Source of the DNA: Candidatus Dependentiae bacterium
Lineage (GTDB): Bacteria; Babelota; Babeliae; Babelales; UBA12411
Length of the DNA: 64,000 nt
Assembly (NCBI GenBank): GCA_003511165.1
Contig: DOJW01000008.1
Location: 123,645-187,644, forward strand
Direction: 5' to 3'
Shown here: positions 28,190 through 35,801 of the stretch, in pieces
How positions within the stretch are numbered: the first letter of the stretch is position 1
How the letters are laid out: the number at the start of each line of letters is the position of its first letter
Translations under genes and position numbers: made by a program
The notes under the pieces: generated by a model
The model's input: the letters and a program-made list of their open reading frames with translations, nothing else
The model's database searches: none
Told to the model about the DNA's origin: nothing

Positions 28190-28243
28190 ATAAGTTCATA
28201 AATACTAATTAAATATAAAAACTTCTGCTCTCTAAAATACCAC

Positions 28244-28311
28244 ATTTTTGATTTCAACGATAAATCGCGTGCTAAAAAGATTAACTTATTTTCTCTAAAA
28301 ATTGTCGCCAC
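28244..28311 (-). pseudogene. pilO 5' fragment left by the duplication
   Basis: These 68 bases match the first 22-23 codons of the pilO-like gene (24219-24286) with four transitions and no indel. Three of the four are synonymous in the pilO frame and one changes Ile3 to Thr. The frame then runs into unrelated sequence, so it is a broken copy. It fixes the left end of the duplicated unit. Confidence 0.85.
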
Positions 28312-28453
28312 AAAATGTCCCACTAAATTTTTATTATGAAATTGCGCAGTTGATTTTAAGAAATTAAAAAGTTGAAAGTAAAGGATAAAAATAAAAAATC
28401 GGTAAAACTTTCTTTTAAAGCTTTACCTTTAAAACTCAAAAAAGCTCCTAAAC

Positions 28454-28474
28454 TATTATTATTATTATTATTAT
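28454..28474 (+). repeat. TAT microsatellite, 7 units, upstream of ankyrin gene 2
   Basis: Seven TAT units, one more than in copy 1, ending 79 bases before the ATG. The surrounding 200 bases are otherwise highly similar to copy 1. With the terminator and pilO fragment this accounts for the whole 407-base gap between the ankyrin genes. Confidence 0.75.
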
Positions 28475-28553
28475 TTTCTTGATTTTTTCATCCCATTTTT
28501 TCTAGAAAAGATAAGGTAGTTAACTTTTAATTTTTTAAAAAGGAAAAACATAA

Positions 28554-31500
28554 ATGAAACTTGCAAAAATTATAGTTTTAGCTTTGTTTATCGGATGTAT
28601 TTTGGGAAATATACAAAGTGCGAATGGTGATATTGAAAAGCAAATAAATCAAAGGGTTGAACAAATTCAAAAAGATTACGAAGCTGCTCTAAAACACAAT
28701 GAAGAATATTTAAAACGCTATGATGAACCAATAAAACGATATGAAAATGAAATAAAACAAATAAAAATCAAACTTGAAAAAGTTAAATCAGAATTTGGAT
28801 CTCTTTGGGGCGAAGAATATAAATCGCAATTAATTTACGCTGAAAAACATCTCGAAGATACAAAGACTGATCGCATAAAAACAAAAGAACTACTATTACA
28901 ACAAGCAAAAGCTCATAAAAAATCCGCCGAAAAAGAATTAAAAGAAGATATTGAAAGACATGCTCGCGGAATACAATTCGAAGAATTTAGATTAAGAGAA
29001 CAAGCAGAAGATGCCGCTCGAATAGAAGCAATAAGAAAAGAACAAGCAAAACTTGAAGAAGAAAGAAAACTCCGAGAAGAAGCTAGACTCAAAGAAGAAG
29101 CAAAAAAACTAGAAAAAGAAAAAGAAGAAAAACAAAATCCATTTAGAACAGAAATAAAAAAGCACAACTTTGAAGGAGCGTTTGAAATTTTGAAAGAGAT
29201 AGATCCTAAAAATCAAACTAATGACTTTTTCAAATCTGTTTGGGATGGTTCTGTTGATATTAACGCAAAAGACGAAGAAGGACAAACAGCTTTAGGATTT
29301 ACAGTAAGTTATGGAAATAGCAATTTACTTTCTTTTTTACTCGATAATGGCGCAGATATTAATGCGAAAGATGGTTACGACAACACTGTATTTTTTCACA
29401 TTGGAAATAAAAACATTGCAGAAATTTTAATCAATTGGTTGAAAAAAAATGGTTTAAACCCTGCTGAATATTTAAATGCAAAAAATCTCAATGGAGATAC
29501 TCCATTTATCAATACTGTTGCAAGGAAACAAAATTCTGATCTTTTAATATATTTATTAGAAAATGGAGCAAGTATTGATACAAGAAACAACAATGGTCAA
29601 ACAATCCTGCATTTTGCTAATGACAATCCAAATCAAATTGAATTTTGGACAAAAGTTACACAAAGCGCGCAAATAGCCAATATCTTATCGTTCATAGATG
29701 AATACTCAAGAACACCGCTTTATACCGCACTAGAAGAAGATGAACCTGTTAAAAAAAATGCACCAAAATTTGCAGCCGCACTTGAAAAACAAAACGCACC
29801 ACTGTTTGGAACTAATAATGAAGGTCAACTAGTCTTTCCATATGCTACAAATAATCCTGCTATTTTAGTTAAAGCATTAACCGAAGCGATGCAAAAGAAA
29901 AGTAGCATGGACGAAGAATCTCAGCAGCGTATTTTGGGTGAAATTCTACTACCTTCAATTTTATTTCAACACCAAGCCTGTCTACCTCTTATAATGAAAG
30001 ATGCACAGCTACTGAAAAAGACTCGCGAATTATTCAGAGAATTTGAACCCAAAAGAGTTAATGATTTTTTTGAAAAAACTATTAACGATGCTAAAAAGAA
30101 TATTCCTCAAGTTCCTTTGCATCATTTAGCTATTTTCATTGACCAAGATGGCGAATCACATGGACCAAGAGCAGTAAGTTTGAATCTTGTAAGAATTCTT
30201 CAAAATAAAAAAGAGCCTTGTCTTATCTTCGGTAAACATTTATTATTTAATGCTGACTTTATAAGAAAAGCAGATAAAATCGATTTGGATTTAGAAAACA
30301 GTTTTCATTTTTTCATTGTTAATAATAATCAATCCGCTGTGCTTATCATCCCAAAAGAATATATAAAAAGTTTTATCCCTTCTACAATAAAATTATCAGA
30401 TATTGCTATTCTTAGATGGCTAGGGTTTAACCCGCAAAGCTTAACTCACAAAAAATTTTCAAAAATAGATTTAAAGACAAAAAGCGATATCTCTGCTGAT
30501 GAATTTGGCAAACAAACTGTCGAATCGATAAAAAATGTTTTGACCAACGTCAAAGAGCGTGGACGGATTGTTCAATTAGAAGGTCATGGCTGGAGTTATT
30601 TAAGGCAAAGAAAAAACCCTACAAATGCTATCGCTGTAAATCTTTCTCTACCTTACTTTTTAGATTTGATTAGAGATCTAGAAGAAAAAGGCACACTGTT
30701 CACATATGTTCTAACTTGCTACATGGGAGGCGATAATTTATCCGCTTTGGAAAGGGTTATGATCAATGATTTTTATAATACTGAACTTGCTAAGATGCTG
30801 AATGCTCACCAAAAAACAAAAAGTGCTACTCCCGAAACTCACAATAAAATGTTTTTATCTGTTGCATCAACTGCAGATATATCAACAAGTGGAATGGTAG
30901 ATACCAATTTATTTTTCCCAGCTGTCGATACGTTTTTCAATTTATTAAAATCTGACGCAGCAAAAGATATGACGACCAATTTATTTGCCTGGATTACAAG
31001 AATGTTTAGAACCGTCGGAGTTTTAAGAGATATAGTCAATTATCCACAAATTAGAATCCCTGGCAATCAAACATCATTTTACCTTGCAGATATCCATGGA
31101 GACTTACAAATAATCAATAGAGTAAACAGTATGCAAGATCGCTTCATAATAGTGCAAGAAGGAGATAGAAAAGTAGTTAAAGTCAATAAGCCAAAAGATA
31201 TTGTCGTTGCAAACAAAAATGTTTTGGTAACATACATAGATCATGTCGAAAACAAAGTAATAATCGAAGAAAAAGTACCGGTAATACTCGCCATGGGAAC
31301 TAATGAATATTTCAGAACATTCAGTGAAATATTTGTAGACATACCACAAATGGATTTCTTTAATTTTGCATACAACAGTTTTTACAAAAATCCTTTTGCG
31401 GAAGAAATGGGCCATCGCGAAACTTATTTAATGAAAAAACTCACTTTTGCAAATGAAGATATTTTTGAAGATATTGATGTCCCACAAGAAATCGCATCAC

Positions 31501-32108
31501 AAAAAGCTCAGACTTTGTACAACGTTTATCTCAAAAGAGGATTAGAAGAAAAAGCTGCTGTTATTTTTTCACTCGGACAAAATCCTACTGACGATGTTTT
31601 TGAGATAAATGAAGATAAAGTTGTAAGAAAACTCGAAGGCGAAGAGAAAGAACTTTATTTAGCTAGAGTTTCGGCAATGCAGGCAGAAGTTGGTCACTAC
31701 TTTAGTCCACTAGAAGAAAAGCTTCTAAAAAATAGCGCTCTATTCTTACAAGAAAATAAACAAGATTTGGCAAAAGTATTTAAAACCGCATTAGTAAAAA
31801 GTGTTGTTTTGAGTGGAAGAGATTGCGATAAATTATTGCAGTCATATTTAAAATTTCTTGATACAGCTACAGATGAAGAAACATTAAATACGCTCAAAGA
31901 ACTTCTTCCATTTTTGATGCGAAATTACAAAGAGATTCCTGCATGGACACTACTTGAAAAAATGAAATTTGTAATTTTAAGCTTCAAAGAACTAAAAAAG
32001 GGAACTGTCGAAACTTTCGAAAAAATAATAGATAAACTTTTTGAATTCGATGAGAAAAATAAAAAAACATTAAAAGATCTTCTTAAAAAAATCACAATAT
32101 CAAAGTAA
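28554..32108 (+). CDS. Exported ankyrin-repeat protein with caspase-like domain (copy 2)
   Basis: A 1184-residue paralogue of the preceding gene with the same plan: signal peptide (MKLAKIIVLALFIGCILGN), a charged coiled coil that has diverged strongly, ankyrin repeats (GADINAKDGYDNTVFF; LENGASIDTRNNNGQT), then GRIVQLEGHGWSYLR (His678) and FTYVLTCYMGGDN (Cys722). The His-Cys spacing (44) is the same as in copy 1. A stretch of 321 bases (31518-31838) is identical to copy 1 (27559-27879). Its last codons read KKITISK instead of KKITVK, because an insertion of about 1.1 kb has moved the original 3' end to 33213. It has no terminator of its own close behind it. Confidence 0.8.
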   Translation: MKLAKIIVLALFIGCILGNIQSANGDIEKQINQRVEQIQKDYEAALKHNEEYLKRYDEPIKRYENEIKQIKIKLEKVKSEFGSLWGEEYKSQLIYAEKHLEDTKTDRIKTKELLLQQAKAHKKSAEKELKEDIERHARGIQFEEFRLREQAEDAARIEAIRKEQAKLEEERKLREEARLKEEAKKLEKEKEEKQNPFRTEIKKHNFEGAFEILKEIDPKNQTNDFFKSVWDGSVDINAKDEEGQTALGFTVSYGNSNLLSFLLDNGADINAKDGYDNTVFFHIGNKNIAEILINWLKKNGLNPAEYLNAKNLNGDTPFINTVARKQNSDLLIYLLENGASIDTRNNNGQTILHFANDNPNQIEFWTKVTQSAQIANILSFIDEYSRTPLYTALEEDEPVKKNAPKFAAALEKQNAPLFGTNNEGQLVFPYATNNPAILVKALTEAMQKKSSMDEESQQRILGEILLPSILFQHQACLPLIMKDAQLLKKTRELFREFEPKRVNDFFEKTINDAKKNIPQVPLHHLAIFIDQDGESHGPRAVSLNLVRILQNKKEPCLIFGKHLLFNADFIRKADKIDLDLENSFHFFIVNNNQSAVLIIPKEYIKSFIPSTIKLSDIAILRWLGFNPQSLTHKKFSKIDLKTKSDISADEFGKQTVESIKNVLTNVKERGRIVQLEGHGWSYLRQRKNPTNAIAVNLSLPYFLDLIRDLEEKGTLFTYVLTCYMGGDNLSALERVMINDFYNTELAKMLNAHQKTKSATPETHNKMFLSVASTADISTSGMVDTNLFFPAVDTFFNLLKSDAAKDMTTNLFAWITRMFRTVGVLRDIVNYPQIRIPGNQTSFYLADIHGDLQIINRVNSMQDRFIIVQEGDRKVVKVNKPKDIVVANKNVLVTYIDHVENKVIIEEKVPVILAMGTNEYFRTFSEIFVDIPQMDFFNFAYNSFYKNPFAEEMGHRETYLMKKLTFANEDIFEDIDVPQEIASQKAQTLYNVYLKRGLEEKAAVIFSLGQNPTDDVFEINEDKVVRKLEGEEKELYLARVSAMQAEVGHYFSPLEEKLLKNSALFLQENKQDLAKVFKTALVKSVVLSGRDCDKLLQSYLKFLDTATDEETLNTLKELLPFLMRNYKEIPAWTLLEKMKFVILSFKELKKGTVETFEKIIDKLFEFDEKNKKTLKDLLKKITISK

Positions 32109-32159
32109 TATACTTACAAAGCGTCAATTATTAAAAAATATTTAAAGAAAGGTCTTAGT

Positions 32160-32708
32160 ATGAATAAGTTAAATAAAATACTGTTTACAATGGTTGCAAC
32201 GCTAATGTTTTCAAGTTATCCAATCAGCGCTCAAAGACAAATAACAACTATAGTAAAAGTAATAAATAAGACACAATATGAAGCTCACATCTCATGTCTA
32301 TGTGGAGATGGTTCTGTAGAAAAAGTAGTTTTACCACAAAGTGAAATGTCTGTGTATGGTAGATATGATATATCTATGAAGTTCGACATGCCTATATTTC
32401 AGATTATTGGTGTTTCACGATGGGTACCAGTATCAAACCGCTCCATATATTCGTATTTATCTCTTGATAAAAATGGTGAAACAATTGAAGAAAATTTAAT
32501 TAAAGAAACTCGAAAGATCATAGCGCTTGATGAAGGAAGAGGCAAATTGCTTACTGATTGGAACGAATGTTTATATATATCAAAAGCTGCCATCTTGATT
32601 ATTGATTGTGATGGAAGTTTACATATAAAGGAATATGCAGTACTTGATGATCAAAAAGATCTTGAAGGACTATCCCAAGCTCAGACAATTTTACACGGAA
32701 TAGATTGA
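32160..32708 (+). CDS. Small exported protein, unknown family (copy A)
   Basis: A 182-residue protein with a signal peptide (MNKLNKILFTMVATLMFSS, cleavage near ISA). The mature part is beta-rich: VVKVINKTQYEAHISC, DGSVEKVVLP, ILIIDCDGSLHI. It shares the opening (xITxIVxVINKT), the DGSxEKVV strand and the closing AxTILHGI with the gene at 33902. Their leaders are nearly identical (AATATTTAAAGAAAGGTCTTA before the ATG). The family is unknown to me. It lies inside the segment that interrupts the ankyrin-2 3' end and may be co-transcribed with that gene. Confidence 0.7.
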   Translation: MNKLNKILFTMVATLMFSSYPISAQRQITTIVKVINKTQYEAHISCLCGDGSVEKVVLPQSEMSVYGRYDISMKFDMPIFQIIGVSRWVPVSNRSIYSYLSLDKNGETIEENLIKETRKIIALDEGRGKLLTDWNECLYISKAAILIIDCDGSLHIKEYAVLDDQKDLEGLSQAQTILHGID

Positions 32709-32728
32709 AATTTCTCTAAAAATAAAAA

Positions 32729-32758
32729 GGCGGTAAAGATTTTAAAATCTTTACCGCC
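32729..32758. terminator. 30-bp perfect palindrome
   Basis: GGCGGTAAAGATTTT pairs fully with AAAATCTTTACCGCC. A T-rich tail is present on the minus side (CCTTTTTATTTTT), so it can end minus-strand transcription from the GIY-YIG gene; on the plus strand it could end the exported-protein gene with weaker U content. Confidence 0.7.
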
Positions 32759-32826
32759 TAATACTTAGAATAGACCTCTTTTGAAACCTTTAGCTATCTT
32801 AGTCAGACTCTTGAATTTTTACTTCC

Positions 32827-32875
32827 GTTCGCCCTGAGCGAAGCCATTCTATGGCGTAGTCGAATGGGTGCGAAC
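32827..32875. repeat. REP-like imperfect palindrome
   Basis: GTTCGCCC at the left and GGGTGCGAAC at the right flank an inner CCATTC/GAATGG pair. The CCCTGAGCGAAG core is of the type seen in dispersed REP-like repeats of many bacteria, and it is far more GC-rich than its surroundings. It sits just downstream of a GIY-YIG gene. Confidence 0.65.
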
Positions 32876-32928
32876 TTCTTTATTTTAATATCAGGGATTT
32901 ATAATTTTGAATTGATTCATGCTTAAAC

Positions 32929-33204
32929 CTACTTTTTATCCCTGTTTGCTAATGCTTGCCATCCCCCTGAAATAAGTAATTCCTTTTTTACTCGAGTCCA
33001 TTTTTTCATTTGTCTTTCTGCCATAAGCGCTTCATATCTAGTAGCAAAGGCTTGTGTAAAGACTATCTGAATTGGAAGTCTTGAACTTGTATACCCACTA
33101 TACTTTCTAAATTTATGTTCCGAAATTCTTTTTTCAAGATTATCAGTATGCCCTATGTAGTAGGAATTATCATCACATTTGAGTATGTAAACATAAAATG
33201 ACAA
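32929..33204 (-). CDS. GIY-YIG nuclease-domain protein
   Basis: A 91-residue single-domain protein of the UvrC-N/YhbQ type. The GIY-YIG hallmark reads YVYILKCDDNSYYIG, followed by LEKRISEHK (catalytic Arg), a tract with RYEALMAERQMKKW and a lysine-rich end. Small proteins of this type are often found next to REP-like repeats in other genomes, and here one such repeat is 54 bases beyond the stop. It lies between two split parts of an ankyrin gene and next to a second, decayed GIY-YIG copy, so it is probably part of a mobile or recently inserted block. Confidence 0.88.
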   Translation of the reverse strand: MSFYVYILKCDDNSYYIGHTDNLEKRISEHKFRKYSGYTSSRLPIQIVFTQAFATRYEALMAERQMKKWTRVKKELLISGGWQALANRDKK

Positions 33205-33212
33205 CGTATAAC

Positions 33213-33337
33213 CTTCTTAAGAAGGTTACAGTCAAATAAAGATTAAAAGGGGTATGAATTTTTTGGAATTCATACCCCTTTTTGTAAGTTCATAAATGCT
33301 AATTAAATATAAAAACTTCGGCTCTCTAAAATACCAC
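33213..33337 (+). pseudogene. Displaced 3' end of an ankyrin gene with its terminator flank
   Basis: The bases at 33213-33239 read LLKKVTVK-stop, matching the end of copy 1 (KKITVK-stop). They are followed by the same terminator and flank (to CTCTAAAATACCAC at 33337) that follow copy 1. This is the original tail of copy 2, cut away from its gene by the inserted block 32109-33212. Confidence 0.8.
33246..33283 (+). terminator. Orphaned ankyrin-gene terminator
   Basis: AAAGGGGTATGAATT pairs with AATTCATACCCCTTT and a short T-run follows. Relative to the copy-1 terminator, a T-A pair in the stem has become G-C with both sides changed, so pairing is preserved. It now serves no gene directly upstream on this strand. 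Confidence 0.8.
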
Positions 33338-33436
33338 CTCCACGGCACTTATCATTACCCACATCTTTTACTAATCTAAACTTTTATGATTTTATATGAA
33401 AATAAACATTTTTATGTATGTTAAATATACATCACC

Positions 33437-33471
33437 TCCTGTCGTCCTTGCGTAAGCGAGGATCCAGTTTT
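33437..33471 (+). repeat. REP-like repeat, left arm of a 35-bp inverted pair
   Basis: A 35-bp unit with the core CTTGCGTAAGCGAGGATCC. Its inverted partner is at 33683-33717 with a single mismatch (GTCGTCC against GTCATCC). Each unit also has an internal hairpin (ATCCT-C/T-GC with GC-A/G-AGGAT). The pair brackets the decayed GIY-YIG gene. Confidence 0.8.
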
Positions 33472-33498
33472 CATGCATTTATCAAAAGTAGTATCAAA

Positions 33499-33678
33499 AT
33501 GAAAAATTATTACGTATATATTCTATGCTCTAAAACAAATGGAACTTTATATATTGGTGTGACAAATAATATTGCAAGACGAATTTATGAGCACAAAAAC
33601 AAGTTAAACATTGGTGCCGTGAGTAGAAGTTACAATTAATCGAAGCCTCAAATCCAAAAATGGAAAGAAATTAATTGA
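33499..33678 (+). pseudogene. Decayed GIY-YIG nuclease gene
   Basis: From ATG 33499 it reads KNYYVYILCSKTNGTLYIG and then NNIARRIYEHKNKL, a good GIY-YIG N-terminal half, but stops at 33639 after 46 residues. In other frames the sequence continues as QLIEASNPK (33633-33659) and WKEIN (33661-33675), the family's usual C-terminal motif. A central deletion and frameshifts therefore broke an originally 90-100-residue gene. An upstream in-frame start (33418) only translates the REP repeat. Confidence 0.8.
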
Positions 33679-33682
33679 AATT

Positions 33683-33717
33683 AAAACTGGATCCTCGCTT
33701 ACGCAAGGATGACAGGA
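33683..33717 (-). repeat. REP-like repeat, right arm of the inverted pair
   Basis: Inverse copy of 33437-33471 with one difference. The two arms are 211 bases apart and enclose the GIY-YIG remnant, so the whole block (33437-33717) has the shape of a small non-autonomous inverted-repeat element. Confidence 0.8.
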
Positions 33718-33751
33718 AAAGTTGTTTTGCGGTTTTTTAAATTTAATTTAA

Positions 33752-33871
33752 CGTCGAACTCACGTTAAATTACATCTTAAAGAATGTGAATGGCGTTGGA
33801 ATAAAACTTCTGATAAACTTAATCTCGAATTATGGAAAATTGTATTAAAATTTAATCGTCTGATGGTCTAA
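33752..33871 (+). mobile_element. Transposase C-terminal fragment (IS1595/ISXO2-like)
   Basis: A 39-residue frame ending at the TAA of 33869-33871 reads RTHVKLHLKECEWRWNKT and then LELWKIVLKF. The HLKE-x-E-W-R-W-N stretch resembles the C-terminal end of ISXO2-type DDE transposases (HLKEFEFRFN). An in-frame stop at 33749-33751 closes the front, so only the tail survives. No matching terminal repeats are visible. Confidence 0.5.
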
Positions 33872-33901
33872 AGCCAAAAAATATTTAAAGAAAGGTCTTA
33901 T

Positions 33902-34384
33902 ATGAATAAGCTTAAAAAAATGCTGCTTATATTTATTACTATTTTAGGATTTGCAGTTATTACAATTAATGTTGAGGGTAAAATAACAAAAATAGTAAGC
34001 GTAATTAATAAAACAGCTGCTCCTGTTCATATCTCACGTTCAATATATGATGGTTCCATAGAAAAAGTAGTTCCGGCTTTCGAGGAAATGCTTTTGGGTG
34101 ATGATATGTATATGGATAACGACTTCAATAGTTCTCGACCGCATTATATGACAGTTTCACGAATGGTCTTAGATCAAATTTGTACAACAATGATATATGC
34201 TAATGGAAGCGGTAGTATAATTGAAAATAATAAAAATAGCATAGGACATTTTCATAACGACAGATTTAGATTGATTATTCACCGTGATGGAAAGTTGGAG
34301 GCAGAAGAGCCTTATGACATTTATAATGACAAATATCTCGAAAGATTGCGTGACGCTGATACAATTTTACACGGAATACACTAA
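33902..34384 (+). CDS. Small exported protein, unknown family (copy B)
   Basis: A 160-residue protein with a signal peptide (MNKLKKMLLIFITILGFAVI). It is a paralogue of the 182-residue protein at 32160: both have ITxIVxVINKT, then DGSxEKVVP, a strand with RDGKLE (here) or CDGSLHI, and end in DTILHGIH/QTILHGID. The leader before the ATG is almost identical. The central region differs and is shorter. Likely a recent tandem duplicate separated by the GIY-YIG/REP material. A palindrome lies 24 bases downstream. Confidence 0.7.
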   Translation: MNKLKKMLLIFITILGFAVITINVEGKITKIVSVINKTAAPVHISRSIYDGSIEKVVPAFEEMLLGDDMYMDNDFNSSRPHYMTVSRMVLDQICTTMIYANGSGSIIENNKNSIGHFHNDRFRLIIHRDGKLEAEEPYDIYNDKYLERLRDADTILHGIH

Positions 34385-34407
34385 AAACTTCTTAAAGGGA
34401 TATGATT

Positions 34408-34435
34408 GAGATAAATCTTTATAAAGATTTATCTC
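34408..34435. terminator. Palindrome between convergent genes
   Basis: A 28-bp perfect palindrome (GAGATAAATCTTT.. to ..AAAGATTTATCTC) lies between the stop of the small exported gene and that of the convergent hydrolase. The U-tract is weak on both strands, so termination is possible but modest. Confidence 0.5.
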
Positions 34436-34464
34436 TTAATATTTAGAATGTTTAATTTAAATTT

Positions 34465-35667
34465 TTAATTCACTTTAAATTGAGATTCCACAAAAAATTG
34501 TGGGCCATGCGCTATAAAATTATCACACGCAAATTTATAAAGTTCTTTTTGTTTCAAATGGTTTCTAACATGTGGATTTGATGTAATAACCACAGCCTTT
34601 GGAACATTTATAGTTTCCCAAATAGTCTCAAAATAATCCCTTGAAATTACAAGATCATTTCGGCTATAAAACATCAAAACATTTGTATCTTTTATATTAG
34701 GTAAATAAGTAGTAACTCGTATATCATCATTCAATTTATTATCCGAAAGCTTGCTAACTTGCCACATCAAGAACATTTGTACCGGCCAACGTTGTAAAAC
34801 AGCAGTTATGCAATATTCAGCACTTGTTATTCCCCATTTTGAACCGCCATGTTGTGGATCAAAAAATAAAGCCATGTTATTCTTTCCATTATCAATAATA
34901 GATTTGAGCGATAACCAGCAACCATCCAAAATAAGGTCGGAAAACAATTTTTCGCCTTCCTTATTTTTCAAGCCTTGAGCTTTGGCCATAAGCATTGCAC
35001 CATAACACACACCAAGACCTATAACCTTTTTATATTGCTTTTTATCTTTTTCTAATTTTTTTTCTTTCACTGCTTTGACAACAGCAAAAATATCTTCTTC
35101 TTCTTTAAAACCAAATCTTGATACAGATAAATCTACTTCTAAGAATTTCTTAAAAAAGTTGTTTAAACGTCCTTGGTCTTTACTCTTATTCATCAAATCG
35201 CCATGGCCTCTAAAGTTCATCAAAACAATGTCACAATCTCGATTGTTCCAAAACATTTCAACAAATGGGGCCATCGTTTCTTTCGCATTGGTAAATCCAG
35301 GAGCAACAATAATCACGTTATCACCACCACGAGCAATGTAAGAATAAGAAATATCAACGCCATCAATTGTTTTTGTATAACATTCTTCAGCTTTAACATT
35401 TTCTTTCAAAATTTTCTTAACAGCTTTTGTATCTTTTATTATTTGTGCATCAAAAAGTTTCGATTCATTCAAATAACCATTCTTTTTTTTAGCAGCTTCT
35501 TTTATAGCTTCCGATATTTCAAAACCGGTTTCATTAAAAGAAGAGACTACATATGTAAAATCTTTAGAATTTTTAGATTCAGCAGAATTACCATACCAAT
35601 CTTTCTCTGCTAAAAGGTTAGGCAAAGAAAATGATAAAAAGAGTAATAAATTGATTTTTTTAAACAT
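34465..35667 (-). CDS. Exported YheT-like alpha/beta hydrolase with a Cys nucleophile elbow
   Basis: A 400-residue protein (ATG at 35665-35667, preceded by GAGGGG) with a signal peptide MFKKINLLLFLSFSLPNLLA. It keeps an alpha/beta-hydrolase core as in COG0429/YheT: NVIIVAPGFTNAKE, VLMNFRGHGD and VIGLGVCYGAML, where the nucleophile position is Cys221 instead of Ser. A late NVLMFYSRNDLVIS supplies the acid and SNPHVRNH the His. Dienelactone-hydrolase-like enzymes also use Cys at this place. Periplasmic location and substrate unknown. An in-frame start 39 bases upstream would mask the signal peptide. Confidence 0.75.
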   Translation of the reverse strand: MFKKINLLLFLSFSLPNLLAEKDWYGNSAESKNSKDFTYVVSSFNETGFEISEAIKEAAKKKNGYLNESKLFDAQIIKDTKAVKKILKENVKAEECYTKTIDGVDISYSYIARGGDNVIIVAPGFTNAKETMAPFVEMFWNNRDCDIVLMNFRGHGDLMNKSKDQGRLNNFFKKFLEVDLSVSRFGFKEEEDIFAVVKAVKEKKLEKDKKQYKKVIGLGVCYGAMLMAKAQGLKNKEGEKLFSDLILDGCWLSLKSIIDNGKNNMALFFDPQHGGSKWGITSAEYCITAVLQRWPVQMFLMWQVSKLSDNKLNDDIRVTTYLPNIKDTNVLMFYSRNDLVISRDYFETIWETINVPKAVVITSNPHVRNHLKQKELYKFACDNFIAHGPQFFVESQFKVN

Positions 35668-35801
35668 AAAATAAAGCCCCTCTTTAAAAAAACAGCAATT
35701 TTTCAATAAAAAATGCTAAAATTCCTTCAATATTCGCTATAAAATACAGTTTTATTAAAAAGAAGCTTACCAACCATATATTTTTTCGCAACTGCCCTAA
35801 A

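Larger units (their letters stand above)
24219..28243. repeat. First unit of a 4,025-bp tandem duplication
   Basis: The sequence from 24219 (inside pilO) to 28243 is followed directly by a second diverged copy beginning at 28244. The boundary is seen in two ways: ATTTTTGATTTCAACG occurs at both 24219 and 28244, and the right edge (CTCTAAAATACCAC) occurs at both 28243 and 33337. The unit contains the pilO 5' end, the shared promoter, an ankyrin gene and its terminator. Confidence 0.85.

Noticed and set aside
33418..33498. Longer start for the GIY-YIG remnant
   Set aside because: The extra 27 residues are only a translation of the REP-like repeat (SLRKRGSSFH), a common artefact.
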